Assembly (NCBI GenBank): GCA_021845905.1 | Contig: JAJZVA010000003.1 | Location: forward strand, 1 to 64,000 | Reading direction: 5' to 3' | Length of the DNA stretch: 64,000 nt | Source: Pseudomonadota bacterium | Lineage (GTDB): Bacteria > Pseudomonadota > Alphaproteobacteria > Micavibrionales > UBA2020 | Part shown: in pieces, positions 1-7,661 of the stretch | Position numbering within the stretch: position 1 is the stretch's first letter | Layout: each line of letters opens with the position of its first letter | Notes under the pieces: generated by a model | What the model saw: only the letters and a program-made list of their open reading frames with translations | Database searches by the model: none | What the model was told of the DNA's origin: nothing | Made by a program: the position numbers and the translations under genes

Positions 1-90
1 TGCAGGCTGAAGCACTGCCGTCGCATCGCCACCAGATATGACCGAAAAGCCCTTTATTTTATGGCCTTTCTCTATCTCGCCGCCGCTCAT
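1..90 (-). CDS. Partial small ORF running off the left edge
   Basis: An ATG at 90 on the minus strand opens a frame that stays open to base 1 (30 codons). The ATG overlaps the TGA of the broken membrane-hairpin gene upstream (ATGA at 87-90). The visible peptide begins MSGGEIEKGHKIKGF and contains VISGGDATAVL. No function is assigned. Short conserved frames of this look are often found antisense to insertion-sequence DNA, so it may mark the end of a mobile element that truncated the neighbouring gene. It could also be a chance ORF. Confidence 0.25.
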   Translation of the reverse strand, partial: MSGGEIEKGHKIKGFSVISGGDATAVLQPA

Positions 91-448
91 ATCTGGGGAT
101 AATTCAAATGTCGATTCGTCCTAGTAAGGCCTCCGAAATACAAGCCGGCCGAGACAGGAATGGATATATGAGGAAAGGCCAGCGCCCCCAATACCGCAAC
201 GCATCCTCCTATGCTGAGCACGTGCGCGGATACTGCCCTTCTGTCATAGCTTGCGGCAGAGGAGCGCACATCATCCGCATAGCTCCAGATGATGCTTTCG
301 ATCTTTTCCAATTTCAAAATACGCTCCGCCGGGTCGGCGATCTTTTCCGCCGCCGCGATATCCGCCGCGACGCGCGTCTCGCGCTCCCGCCGCGCGGCGA
401 TCAGCGCCTGTTTTTCAGCTTCTCTTCTCTTTTCTTTGCATTGAACAT
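87..448 (-). pseudogene. Frameshifted and truncated membrane-hairpin (glycine-rich) family protein
   Basis: Third member of the family encoded intact at 459-1130 and 1142-1819. It starts with the same MFN-Lys-rich leader at 448 after an AGGAGAAA-type ribosome site. A two-base excess in a GA-rich tract near residue 8 throws the frame into an early stop. Downstream, the other frame continues with the family pattern (AEKIADPAERIL, then a hydrophobic stretch ending ISIPVSAGLYFGG). The copy then ends with an unrelated tail instead of the roughly 100-residue charged C-terminal half of its relatives. Both the frameshift and the lost C-terminus argue for a decayed copy. A sequencing error could explain the frameshift but not the truncation. 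Confidence 0.6.
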
Positions 449-458
449 GATTTTCTCC

Positions 459-1130
459 TTATTTCCCGTCGAGGAAATCGTTGAATTTCCTGTAGTCGCG
501 CACTTGCGGCGCGGAGGGCGGATCTTGCGGCGCCGGGCGCTCCGCTGTTTTCTGCCGCGCGGCGGCGTCCTCCTGCAATTTCGCGGCCCGTTTCAGCGCG
601 GCATCGGCGAATTTCGCCGATAAAGCGGACTGTTTCAAGACCCTGTCGTAAAGGGGTGACTGCGCGATCTGGTCCATGCGTTCCGCGATCAGCGCGTCCT
701 CGATCCCGTCGACGCGGCTATAATGACTCTCCATCTTAAGATCATGCTCGATGACTTCGGCAGTGCGCTCTTTGGCTTCGCGCGCGTCGCTGAATATTTG
801 CCCCGCGATGCCGCCGAAGCCCAGCGCGCCGCCGCCGATGAGGACGGGAATGACGACATGCGGAAGCAACGCTGATCCGCCGATGGCGAGAGCCATGCCG
901 CCGAGCCCGCCGCCAAGGCCGAAGATTTTTCCGTCGACATTGGAGGCATGAAGATAAAGCACTCGAGTCTCGGCGCGCGACGAATTTTTAATCGCCTCGA
1001 GGCTGAGGAGTTTTTGCGCGGGATCGGCGATCTGCTCAGCCGCCGCGACGAGGGCGAGAAACTGCGCTTCTCTCTTCGCGAACGCGTCGAGACGCAGTTG
1101 TTTTTTAGCCGCCTTGCGTTTTTTGAACAT
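459..1130 (-). CDS. Hypothetical protein with central glycine-rich membrane hairpin, paralogue A
   Basis: 223 residues. A lysine-rich N-terminus (MFKKRKAAKKQ) leads into a charged helix (residues 10-60). Then comes a Gly/Ala-rich hydrophobic segment of about 45 residues (GLGGGLGGMALAIGGSALL, VVIPVLIGGGALGFGG) that could form a two-helix membrane hairpin. The C-terminal half is charged and helical and ends with a proline-rich stretch and RDYRKFNDFLDGK. It is paralogous to the next gene (same start, same ending RDYK/RKFN) and, in layout, to the gene at 31217-31924. The short MFxKRK start follows an AAAGAAAATC ribosome site. The function is unknown. Topology resembles glycine-zipper membrane proteins, which is an inference from composition only. 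Confidence 0.75.
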   Translation of the reverse strand: MFKKRKAAKKQLRLDAFAKREAQFLALVAAAEQIADPAQKLLSLEAIKNSSRAETRVLYLHASNVDGKIFGLGGGLGGMALAIGGSALLPHVVIPVLIGGGALGFGGIAGQIFSDAREAKERTAEVIEHDLKMESHYSRVDGIEDALIAERMDQIAQSPLYDRVLKQSALSAKFADAALKRAAKLQEDAAARQKTAERPAPQDPPSAPQVRDYRKFNDFLDGK

Positions 1131-1141
1131 GATTTTCTTTC

Positions 1142-1819
1142 TTATTTCCCGCCGAAGACGTTGTTGAATTGCTTATAGTCGCGCACTTGCGGAACGCGGC
1201 GCGGCTGTTGCGGCGCGGGTTTTTCAGCCACGGCCTTCGCTTTTTCAAGCTGCTTCGCCGCGACGCCCTCGAACCTTTCGGACAACCCGGGCAACCGCAA
1301 AACCTTTTCGTACAACGGCGACTGCGCGATTTTTTCGGCCTGCCCAGCGATCAGATTTTCCCGCATCTCCGTCACCTGACCGATGAGGCCGGAAATTTTC
1401 TCCAGATGGCTTTGCAACTCCGCGATGCGCGTTTTTTTGAGTTTCTTATTTCTGACTTTGTCTATAATGTCACCAGAATACAGCGCCGCCGGAGATAAAG
1501 ACGCCACCCCAAAGCCAGCTAGCATAACGACAGGAGCGGCGGCAAAGGCTACGACACCGCCACCTCCAATGAGCAGGGCAATCCCCGTCGCCGCTCCTGC
1601 CACGTAAGCCGCGCCAGAATTGCTCCCGTTCGCCTGATCAATCGCAAAGGCCTGCCTGCTGTTCATCGCCTCTTCAAGGGAGGCAAGTTGCAAAATCTTT
1701 TCCGCCGGATCGTCTACTTTTGCGATGGCTGCCATTTGTGTTGCAAAAGATGCTTCCACCGATGCGCGCTCTTCAAGCCGCGCCTGTTTCTCAGCTTGTT
1801 TTTTTCTTTTATTGAACAT
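1142..1819 (-). CDS. Hypothetical protein with central glycine-rich membrane hairpin, paralogue B
   Basis: 225 residues, upstream of and co-directional with paralogue A (11-base gap). Same architecture: Lys-rich start MFNKRKKQAEKQ, helical segment, hydrophobic Gly/Ala segment near residues 70-110 (GIALLIGGGGVVAFAAAPVV), then a charged helical region with LQSHLEKISGLIGQVTEM, and the ending QVRDYKQFNNVFGGK. The two genes and the broken third copy form a tandem array read from one promoter upstream of 1819. No catalytic motif is visible. A membrane-associated or membrane-active protein is possible, but there is no direct evidence. Confidence 0.75.
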   Translation of the reverse strand: MFNKRKKQAEKQARLEERASVEASFATQMAAIAKVDDPAEKILQLASLEEAMNSRQAFAIDQANGSNSGAAYVAGAATGIALLIGGGGVVAFAAAPVVMLAGFGVASLSPAALYSGDIIDKVRNKKLKKTRIAELQSHLEKISGLIGQVTEMRENLIAGQAEKIAQSPLYEKVLRLPGLSERFEGVAAKQLEKAKAVAEKPAPQQPRRVPQVRDYKQFNNVFGGK

Positions 1820-1870
1820 GTCTTTATTCCTTTGCGCCTGGATAAAATGGACGGATTGGTATTTTTCGCC

Positions 1871-1901
1871 ATAATACTAATAGATTATATACATATGTCA
1901 A
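1871..1901 (-). promoter_or_regulatory. Sigma-70-type promoter for the membrane-hairpin array
   Basis: On the minus strand a perfect TTGACA (1901-1896) is followed by TATGTATATAATCTAT and a TAGTAT / TATTAT -10 region, about 55 bases upstream of the ATG at 1819. The TTGACATAT -35 block recurs upstream of other accessory genes in this window (27994, 31974, 38599, 59503). Confidence 0.6.
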
Positions 1902-1987
1902 ATTATATTTTCTGGAATATAGAGCCACGCGCATGCCAAAAAGCCGCCCGCGCGGCTAAAAATATCTTTTAAAAACAATATGATGTA

Positions 1988-2209
1988 TTATTTCGGGGAG
2001 GACACGACCGTCCAGCCCGCAAGCTCGCGCGGAAGCGCGGCGGCGATCTCCGCTGTCGTTTCAACGAGATATATGCCACGGCCCTCTTCCGTCTGCATCG
2101 GAACGGCGCTTTTGACGGTCAGATTTTTATGCGTTTTGAGCAAGACCGCCGCTTCCTGAAAAGTAGGGCCGAGCGTGCCGCGCGCGCGAATAAGCGTATA
2201 TTCCGTCAT
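1988..2209 (-). CDS. Small hypothetical protein
   Basis: 73 residues from the ATG at 2209, chosen over an upstream GTG because an AGAGG ribosome site lies ten bases ahead. The product begins MTEYTLIRARGTLGPTFQEA and ends AGWTVVSSPK. It alternates short beta-like and helical stretches and has no signal peptide or membrane segment. It sits just downstream of tdk on the same strand. I do not recognise the family. Confidence 0.55.
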   Translation of the reverse strand: MTEYTLIRARGTLGPTFQEAAVLLKTHKNLTVKSAVPMQTEEGRGIYLVETTAEIAAALPRELAGWTVVSSPK

Positions 2210-2297
2210 GAAAAACAATCCTCTGAAGGCCTTTTCGACAGACTTCCAGTCTATCACAACCTTTATAATATGTCAAAAATACGGGCTGGAACGGATA

Positions 2298-2903
2298 TCA
2301 GGCCGCGCGTTCGGCCTTCTTCGCCAGCACGCCCGTCTCGCCGGAAACGAAATGCTTGCGGCACAGCGAGGTGTACATGTCGTTGCCGCCGATAGCGACC
2401 TGCGCGCCCGCACGCACGACCTTGCCGTCGGACACGCGCGCGGTGTGGGTCGCCTTGCGCCCGCACCAGCAGATCGCCTTGATCTCCTCGATGTTGTCGG
2501 CAAGGCGCAGCAAGGCCTCCGAGCCCGCGAACAGCTTGCCGAGGAAATCCGTCTTCAGCCCATAGGCCAGCACCGGCACGTTCAGCTCGTCGACGACGCG
2601 CGCGCACTGGAAGACCTGCTCTTCGCTCAAAAACTGCGCCTCGTCGATCAGCAGCGCTGCGACCGGCTGCTTTTTCGCCTGTTCGCGGATGAACGCGAAG
2701 ATGTCCGTCTCCTTGCCGAAGGTATGCGCGGGCAGATCGATGCCGATGCGCGCGGTGATCTTTCCTTCGCCGTGGCGGCTGTCGATTTGCGCCGTCATGG
2801 CGAGAGGGTGCATGCCGCGCTCGATGTAATTGTAATGCGCCTGCAGGAGCTGCGTCGACTTGCCGGAGTTCATGGCGGCGTATTTGAAGTAGAGCGAGGT
2901 CAT
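2298..2903 (-). CDS. tdk: Thymidine kinase
   Basis: 201 residues, the usual size for the bacterial type II thymidine kinase that phosphorylates thymidine with ATP in the salvage pathway (cytoplasmic). The P-loop MNSGKST is at residues 11-17, the Walker B-like LIDEAQF at 85-91, and the structural zinc ligands are probably Cys145, Cys147, Cys181 and His184 (CWCGRK, CRKHF). The ATG at 2903 has a strong AGGAGA site. The gene lies between a small ORF and the membrane-anchored gene at 2927 on the same strand. All family-defining residues are present, so it should be functional. Confidence 0.95.
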   Translation of the reverse strand: MTSLYFKYAAMNSGKSTQLLQAHYNYIERGMHPLAMTAQIDSRHGEGKITARIGIDLPAHTFGKETDIFAFIREQAKKQPVAALLIDEAQFLSEEQVFQCARVVDELNVPVLAYGLKTDFLGKLFAGSEALLRLADNIEEIKAICWCGRKATHTARVSDGKVVRAGAQVAIGGNDMYTSLCRKHFVSGETGVLAKKAERAA

Positions 2904-2926
2904 GGCTGTTTTCTCCTTCTTGGTTT

Positions 2927-4168
2927 TCAGGGTGACGTTTTGACGGGAGGATAGCCGGTCTGGTAAATCCTGAAGCGCGTCGACGCGCCTTCCTGCTGGC
3001 TGATCATCATGCCTGATTTGGCGCAGTCGTCGAGATAGGCGAGCGTGCCGCCGCCGATCGGGCCGGACCCCGCCACCGGCAGCGGTATGCGTTTCAAAAC
3101 CTCCGGCGCGCGGGTCTGCGGATCAAGCGCGAGCGCGCCGCTTGCCAGATCGTCGAACGCGAAAAGCAGCGTGCCCGCGCCGCGCTGCGAAGGCGTGCCG
3201 AGCGCGGCGGCGAGATAAACCTTGCCGTCCTGCCGCACCAGCGTCGCGCCGAAAATGCGCGTGTACGGCGGCTGTCCCTTGACGTCGAAGGGCGCGAGGT
3301 CTTTTTTGTCGAGCAGCGTGCCGGCGTAAAGCCAGCTGTTGCCGTTGTCGCGCGAGACGATCTCGATCACGCGGTCGGGCTCCGCTTCGCCCGCCTTGAA
3401 GGCCGAGAGCGTCATCGCCAGCACGCCGTCCTGATAAATCGCGCTCGGGCGGGCGTACATGACGATATCATCGAGTTGCGGCGAGAGACGGTCGAGATCG
3501 AGCAGAACCATCTGGTCGTAAGGCGGCGGCGGATAATCCTTTTTCGCCGCGAACAGCCATTCCTCCGTCGACCATTCCCGCGCGGGGTCGGCGGCGTATT
3601 CATAGGTGATCACCCCGTAATGCTGGATGACCGCCAGCCTGTCCTTGGGGTTGTCCGACCAGAGATATTTGAAGGCGAACAGCTTCCATTCCTTGCCCTT
3701 GTCGTCGGGATCGTAAACCAGCGACGGCGTTTCGACGCGCCAGGTGCCTTTGGCGATGACCGTCTGCCCGTCGGGCGCGAGGATGCGCGCCTTGCGGCCG
3801 CTGTCGCCGCCGTTTTCCATCTCCGTCCAGTAAAGGCAGCCGCGCGACGCGTCGGACGAGGCGAGGCGCACGTTCATCGTCTCCGCGCCCTTGGCGTCTT
3901 TTTGCTGCGCGGTGAAGGCCATCCACGCGGTCAGCCCGTGCGGACGCGACGCCAGCGACGGATCCAGCGCGCCGACGGTGCTTTGCGAGAAGAAAAACTT
4001 CACCGGTTTTGTTTCCGGCGCGATGATTTTCTTCTTCCACGTGATCAGCGTCGCGGAGAGATGCACAATCGTGAGCCCGATGAACGCCAGCCCGACCGCC
4101 GTCATCAGCTGATATTGCCAGGGCAACCGGCGAAAAACGGACCTTACGTCTTGACCGTGAATTTTCAC
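2927..4168 (-). CDS. Membrane-anchored protein with propeller-like periplasmic domain
   Basis: 413 residues from a GTG start at 4168 (preceded by AAAGGCGG). A single transmembrane helix near residues 19-42 (LMTAVGLAFIGLTIVHLSAT) anchors a large domain predicted to face the periplasm. That domain has repeated beta-strand blocks with Asp-box-like or sialidase-like flavour (SRDNGNSWLYAG, ATLVRQDGKVYLAAALG, GTLLFAFDDLASG), suggesting a beta-propeller. I see no catalytic signature. It is encoded 23 bases upstream of tdk on the same strand. The propeller assignment is inferred from the strand rhythm; the family is unknown to me. Confidence 0.7.
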   Translation of the reverse strand: MKIHGQDVRSVFRRLPWQYQLMTAVGLAFIGLTIVHLSATLITWKKKIIAPETKPVKFFFSQSTVGALDPSLASRPHGLTAWMAFTAQQKDAKGAETMNVRLASSDASRGCLYWTEMENGGDSGRKARILAPDGQTVIAKGTWRVETPSLVYDPDDKGKEWKLFAFKYLWSDNPKDRLAVIQHYGVITYEYAADPAREWSTEEWLFAAKKDYPPPPYDQMVLLDLDRLSPQLDDIVMYARPSAIYQDGVLAMTLSAFKAGEAEPDRVIEIVSRDNGNSWLYAGTLLDKKDLAPFDVKGQPPYTRIFGATLVRQDGKVYLAAALGTPSQRGAGTLLFAFDDLASGALALDPQTRAPEVLKRIPLPVAGSGPIGGGTLAYLDDCAKSGMMISQQEGASTRFRIYQTGYPPVKTSP

Positions 4169-4223
4169 GACAGAAAACCGCCTTTTAAAAAATCCATGGC
4201 GCCTTTTGGGAGGCGCCGGTGTT

Positions 4224-4454
4224 TCAAACGTCCGCCGGAAGGTCCATGGCCAGGATGGCCATGTTGAAGTCGTATGACACCTCGCCGTCGTCTTCGTCTT
4301 TATAAATGACGCCGATGAATTCCCCAGCCAGCGTCACTTCCGCCGAATCCTTGGCTTCCTTGCGCTCGACCAGCGCGATTTTGGGGTTGGAGAATTTGTC
4401 CTGCAAATATTTCTGCAGGCGGGCATATTCCGGCTTGCTAAAGGCGCTGCTCAT
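4224..4454 (-). CDS. DUF3126 family protein
   Basis: 76 residues, matching the length and features of DUF3126, a small soluble family known mostly from Alphaproteobacteria. Visible family features are LQKYLQDKFSNPKIAL, the AEVTLAGEFIGVIY strand pair, and the acidic turn DEDDGEVSYDFNMAIL. No function is established for the family. Its ATG at 4454 follows a GGAGATTTC site. It supports the alphaproteobacterial origin of the window. Confidence 0.85.
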   Translation of the reverse strand: MSSAFSKPEYARLQKYLQDKFSNPKIALVERKEAKDSAEVTLAGEFIGVIYKDEDDGEVSYDFNMAILAMDLPADV

Positions 4455-4810
4455 TTTTGAAATCTCCTTCGCGGTGGGTCATATCCTGTAAGTCGATGAA
4501 ATGATTTAAGCCCAGCCCCGTTGCCGATGCAAGAAAAAGCCGCCCGCAAACCGCCCTGCCGCCGCGTGATTTAACTAAATTTTCATAAATTTTATATATT
4601 CTGGAAGAATGACTGACACCGCCATGAAAGCACCGCTGTTTCAACAATATTAAGTTGTAAATGATGACCCTTTTTACATTTTTCTGCATCGTCTCGGGAT
4701 TGTCGGCCAGCCTTTTCTGCCTGCACCGTTCCCGACGCGCCGTTGCCGTTGCCCGCGCGAGAAACAAAAATCCGCCGCATCGCACATAAACATCACCGAA
4801 GGAGCCACGC
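4455..4810. other. Intergenic region with a possible very small membrane ORF
   Basis: 356 bases between the divergently oriented DUF3126 gene and the plus-strand gene at 4811. The middle (4570-4610) is AT-rich (TTTTCATAAATTTTATATATTC) and could hold divergent promoters, but no convincing -35/-10 pair is seen. A 42-codon frame (4661-4789, plus) is listed separately. Nothing else is recognised. Confidence 0.5.
4661..4789 (+). CDS. Candidate 42-residue single-pass membrane peptide
   Basis: ATGATG at 4661 opens a 42-codon frame: MMTLFTFFCIVSGLSASLFC (a plausible membrane helix) followed by an Arg-rich tail (HRSRRAVAVARARNKN) and TAA at 4787-4789. It ends 21 bases before the next gene. Hydrophobic segment plus positively charged tail is typical of small bacterial membrane proteins, but there is no good ribosome site before it. 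It may be spurious. Confidence 0.3.
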   Translation: MMTLFTFFCIVSGLSASLFCLHRSRRAVAVARARNKNPPHRT

Positions 4811-5047
4811 ATGAACCACGCCGATCTGTCTTCCTCCGCGCCTGAAATTTCAGCGGACACGCGCGAACTCGCGCTTGAACTCGCGGAGCAGAAAATAGAC
4901 TCTTTTCGCGTCAGATGGCTGATCGAGGACCGCGGCGCGGACGTGAACGGCGCCATGGCGCTCGCGCATTTGAGCGAGAGCGACCTCACGCGCAATTCCG
5001 CCCTGCGCCCGCTCGGCCTGCACCGCTACCTGCACACAAGACACTGA
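4811..5047 (+). CDS. Small hypothetical protein, possibly a degenerate ankyrin-like repeat
   Basis: 78 residues with a good AAGGAGCC ribosome site before the ATG at 4811. An acidic N-terminus is followed by a helical stretch ALELAEQKIDSFRVRWLIED and then RGADVNGAMALAHLSE. The last resembles one ankyrin repeat turn (GADVN...A...AH), but only one unit is visible. No signal peptide. Other ankyrin proteins occur at 6772 and 26388. Function unknown. Confidence 0.6.
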   Translation: MNHADLSSSAPEISADTRELALELAEQKIDSFRVRWLIEDRGADVNGAMALAHLSESDLTRNSALRPLGLHRYLHTRH

Positions 5048-5079
5048 CGTCGGGATTTTGACGCGACGGATCGTCGCCG

Positions 5080-5985
5080 TCAGGGATGCCTGCTGTTTTT
5101 CCGGCGCGGGGCGGGCGTTTTGTTCGCTGCGGCATAGGGCGCGGGCGGGCCGTCGGCGCCGAAAGCCTTCAACTCTTCAAGAAGATTTCTCATCGTATAG
5201 CGCGGCGCGTAACCGGGAAGTTTCGCGTCCTTTTCTATTTCCAGCACCTTCGGCTTCAGCGCCGTATCGAGGCCGTATTTTTGCGCCAGCGCGACATGGT
5301 CGGGATAATATTTGGCGAACGTCGTGCCCGGGCCGTCCTTGTCCCAGTTTTTCAAGTCCCCGGCGCTGTAATCGTAAGCGCCGTCGATGGTGTAGACCGG
5401 CGCCTTGCGGCCGGTCTTGAGGTTGATCGCCAGCAGAACGGCGTCGCGGAAATCGTCTATATGCACCGCTCCGCGCATGAACCATTTCGCCCAGCCGACG
5501 TAATCCGCGTAAACGTCCCTGTTCCAGCTGGGAATGAAGGCGCGCGGGCGCAAGGTCACGACCTCCATGCCGTGTCGGTGCGCGTACGTCTCGGCCATTT
5601 TTTCGCCGAGAATCTTGGTGTGTCCGTAGATCTCGTGCGGATGCGCCGCGCTGGTCGAGGAGACGAAGACGCATTTCCCGACGCCCGCGTCCGCCGCCGC
5701 CTGAAAAACGTTGAACGTGCCGGTGACGTTGAGGTCGTGGAACTCCGCCGGCGTTTTCGTTTCGGCGTGAATGCCGTGCCAGGCCGCGATATGCACGACG
5801 CAATCGACCCCCGCCATGGCTTTTTCGAGCAACGCGCGGTCGAGGATCGATCCTTGCATGAAAATCCCGCCCGGCGTCTTCGGGGGCGCCATGTCGATAT
5901 TGACCACCTCATGCCCGTCTTGCAAAAGCGCGCGCGTCAGAAGGGTCCCGACATCTCCCGATCCGCCGGTCAGCAATATCTTCAT
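5080..5985 (-). CDS. NAD-dependent epimerase/dehydratase family protein (extended SDR)
   Basis: 301 residues from the ATG at 5985, which has an AAGGAAAG site; a longer open frame upstream lacks one. The Rossmann motif MKILLTGGSGDVGT is at residues 1-14 (TGxxGxxG-like). An acidic strand end (VNIDMAPPKTPGG) should bind the NAD ribose. The catalytic Ser-Tyr-Lys triad is visible as SSTSAAH and YGHTK. Substrates of this family are usually nucleotide sugars or steroid-like compounds; nothing here fixes which. The C-terminal part (PGYAPRYTMRNLLEELKAFG) is the usual substrate-side helical domain. It is transcribed with the gene at 6014 upstream (28-base gap). Confidence 0.85.
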   Translation of the reverse strand: MKILLTGGSGDVGTLLTRALLQDGHEVVNIDMAPPKTPGGIFMQGSILDRALLEKAMAGVDCVVHIAAWHGIHAETKTPAEFHDLNVTGTFNVFQAAADAGVGKCVFVSSTSAAHPHEIYGHTKILGEKMAETYAHRHGMEVVTLRPRAFIPSWNRDVYADYVGWAKWFMRGAVHIDDFRDAVLLAINLKTGRKAPVYTIDGAYDYSAGDLKNWDKDGPGTTFAKYYPDHVALAQKYGLDTALKPKVLEIEKDAKLPGYAPRYTMRNLLEELKAFGADGPPAPYAAANKTPAPRRKNSRHP

Positions 5986-6013
5986 GCGTCTTCTTTCCTT
6001 CAAAAGCCTGAGC

Positions 6014-6406
6014 CTAGAACTTAAAAGGCTTGCTCTTTCTCTTTCCGCCGTAAGCGGGCGGATCGTCTTTTTGCGTCTCGGGCGCGGGCAGGCCCCGCGG
6101 CTGTTGCGCGCGCGGCGGCGGATCGTATTGCTCGATGCGCGCAAGCTCGGTGAAAAGCGCGATCATTTCCACTTCGGTGTCGGGATCCATGCGCGAGAAC
6201 GTCTGCAGCGCATCCATTGCGATCGTGAAATCCTCCCGCGCGCGGACTTGATCGGCGAAACGGTCGGTGCCGATGAGCGCGCGCAGGGCTTCGAACGCCT
6301 CGCTCAGCTGGACGAACTTGTGCTTGCCGTGGCTGGTGCTTCTCTCGGCGGCATTGCGGAAAGCCGCGCTTAAACGCTCCATCTCGTCGTCCGGTTCTGC
6401 GCCCAT
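6014..6406 (-). CDS. Hypothetical helical protein
   Basis: 130 residues with an AAAGGAGAAATC site before the ATG at 6406. Mostly charged helix (ERLSAAFRNAAERS, FVQLSEAFEALRALIG, MIALFTELARIEQY), followed by a proline-rich, basic tail (PPPRAQQPRGLP, GGKRKSKPFKF). Soluble, no signal peptide. Probably cotranscribed with the epimerase gene downstream. Family not recognised. Confidence 0.6.
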   Translation of the reverse strand: MGAEPDDEMERLSAAFRNAAERSTSHGKHKFVQLSEAFEALRALIGTDRFADQVRAREDFTIAMDALQTFSRMDPDTEVEMIALFTELARIEQYDPPPRAQQPRGLPAPETQKDDPPAYGGKRKSKPFKF

Positions 6407-6672
6407 GTTCGATTTCTCCTTTAAGGCAAATCGTAAAGGCGCGCGCGCCGCAGGTCAATATCTATAATGCCGCTAAAAACCGTTGGAAAAGAATCGCTTG
6501 CAGCAACCTGACATGATTCCGCGCGCTGGAAAAAATTTTTATACCGTTATGTAAATAAAAATATCCACAGCCGCAAAAAACCGCACCGATCCGAAAGCCG
6601 CGCGTTGCTTCGTTTTTTGACCTGCGACAAGAAAAAGCCGCCCCTATTTTTACCTAAAGACTCGAGATTAAA

Positions 6673-6701
6673 CAATTTTTCACGATGTTGTGTTTTATAA
6701 T
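6673..6701 (+). promoter_or_regulatory. Possible promoter of the ankyrin gene
   Basis: A perfect TATAAT (6696-6701) lies 70 bases before the ATG at 6772. The -35 region (CAATTT at 6673-6678, 17-base spacing) is weak, so an activator may be needed or this may be coincidental in AT-rich DNA. Confidence 0.35.
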
Positions 6702-6771
6702 GGGAACATACACAACATATAGAAGTCATTACCACTCTCTTCCCCCGCCCTTAAAGCATAAGGAGATAAAA

Positions 6772-7344
6772 ATGACCCCACGTACGCTGACAGGCTCCCG
6801 CGCCTACAACTTCAATATCGATCATGCGGACCCGGTTCTCACCCACAGCTTCATGCACGACCTTGCCCGCGAAGGAGATCTTCTCAGCGCGGAGGTGATT
6901 TTCGAGGCGGGCGCGCCGGTCGATGCGCCCAACGACGAAGGCCGCCGCCCGCTGCATGAAGCCGCCTTTCACGGACATCTCGACATGGCGGGCTTCCTGC
7001 TCGACAACGGCGCCGACATCGACGCCGAAGTGCAACCCTTCGGCCATACCGCGCTCACGCTCGCCGTGCAGCAAAGCCATTACGCAATGGCGGAATATCT
7101 CCTCAGGCGCGGCGCGCGGATCGCCGCCGCAGACCGTCTTTCCGGCGCAAGCCCGCTGCACATCGCCGCCGCGCGGGGCGACGTGAAAATGATCGGCCTG
7201 CTGATCCGCGCGGGCGCGGACGTCTTCGCCGAGGACAGGCGCGGCATGACCGCCCGCGACGCCGCGGCGCGCGCCGATCATCCGGATCTCGAGCAAATTC
7301 TGCTCAAAGTCATGGGGCATCATTACAAATACGCCGTGGCCTGA
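6772..7344 (+). CDS. Ankyrin repeat protein (four to five repeats)
   Basis: 190 residues from the ATG at 6772 (AAGGAGATAAAA site). Ankyrin units are easy to see: RPLHEAAFHGHLDMAGFLL, TALTLAVQQSHYAMAEYLL, SPLHIAAARGDVKMIGLLI and MTARDAAARADHPDLEQIL, each followed by a GADI/GADV-type turn. Ankyrin stacks mediate protein-protein contacts. There is no signal peptide or enzymatic domain, so the protein is either cytoplasmic or a substrate of another export route. It stands alone, convergent with the phage lysis genes that end at 7361. Confidence 0.85.
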   Translation: MTPRTLTGSRAYNFNIDHADPVLTHSFMHDLAREGDLLSAEVIFEAGAPVDAPNDEGRRPLHEAAFHGHLDMAGFLLDNGADIDAEVQPFGHTALTLAVQQSHYAMAEYLLRRGARIAAADRLSGASPLHIAAARGDVKMIGLLIRAGADVFAEDRRGMTARDAAARADHPDLEQILLKVMGHHYKYAVA

Positions 7345-7360
7345 CCGACGGCCCGGGACT

Positions 7361-7555
7361 CTACTTGCACAGCGCCACCCACGCGGCATTGTTGCCGTCG
7401 ATCTGCCGCTTGGTTTTTTCGGTGTCTTTTTTCGACATGTAGACCGGACGGTAGATCTGGCAGAAATCAGCGCGTGAATTCCTCGCGCACGCGGCGGTCG
7501 GCAGCAGGATCGCGCTCCAGATCAGCGCGCGCCATATCGGCTTTTTCAACGTCAT
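7361..7555 (-). CDS. Rz1-like outer-membrane spanin lipoprotein
   Basis: 64 residues. N-terminal hydrophobic signal ending ILLPTAAC with a plausible lipobox cysteine, then a short Cys-containing segment (FCQIYRPVYMSKKDTEKTK, NNAAWVALCK) of a kind common in Rz1-like proteins of alphaproteobacterial phages. The gene begins inside the Rz-like gene (overlap 7467-7555, different frame) and runs past its end, as in the overlapping Rz/Rz1 arrangement. A strong AAGGAGAG site precedes the ATG at 7555. Role: joins the inner-membrane spanin across the periplasm to disrupt the outer membrane during lysis. Confidence 0.65.
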   Translation of the reverse strand: MTLKKPIWRALIWSAILLPTAACARNSRADFCQIYRPVYMSKKDTEKTKRQIDGNNAAWVALCK

Positions 7556-7661
7556 CGAGAATCTCTCCTTTTGCGTCGTTCTCGGCGGCGGCGCGGCCGA
7601 GAAACTCCATATGGATCAGAAAGGCGATCAAAACGCCCGAGATCAGGCCGAAGACGATCAT
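7467..7661 (-). CDS. Rz-like inner-membrane spanin subunit
   Basis: 64 residues with an N-terminal membrane helix (MIVFGLISGVLIAFLIHM) and an acidic, helical periplasmic part (ILDDVEKADMARADLERD). ATG at 7661 overlaps the TGA of the lysozyme-like gene (ATGA), and AGGAGGACGC precedes it. It is shorter than lambda Rz, but position, topology and overlap with the Rz1-like gene support a two-component spanin. It could also be an uncharacterised small membrane protein of the lysis module. Confidence 0.5.
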   Translation of the reverse strand: MIVFGLISGVLIAFLIHMEFLGRAAAENDAKGEILDDVEKADMARADLERDPAADRRVREEFTR

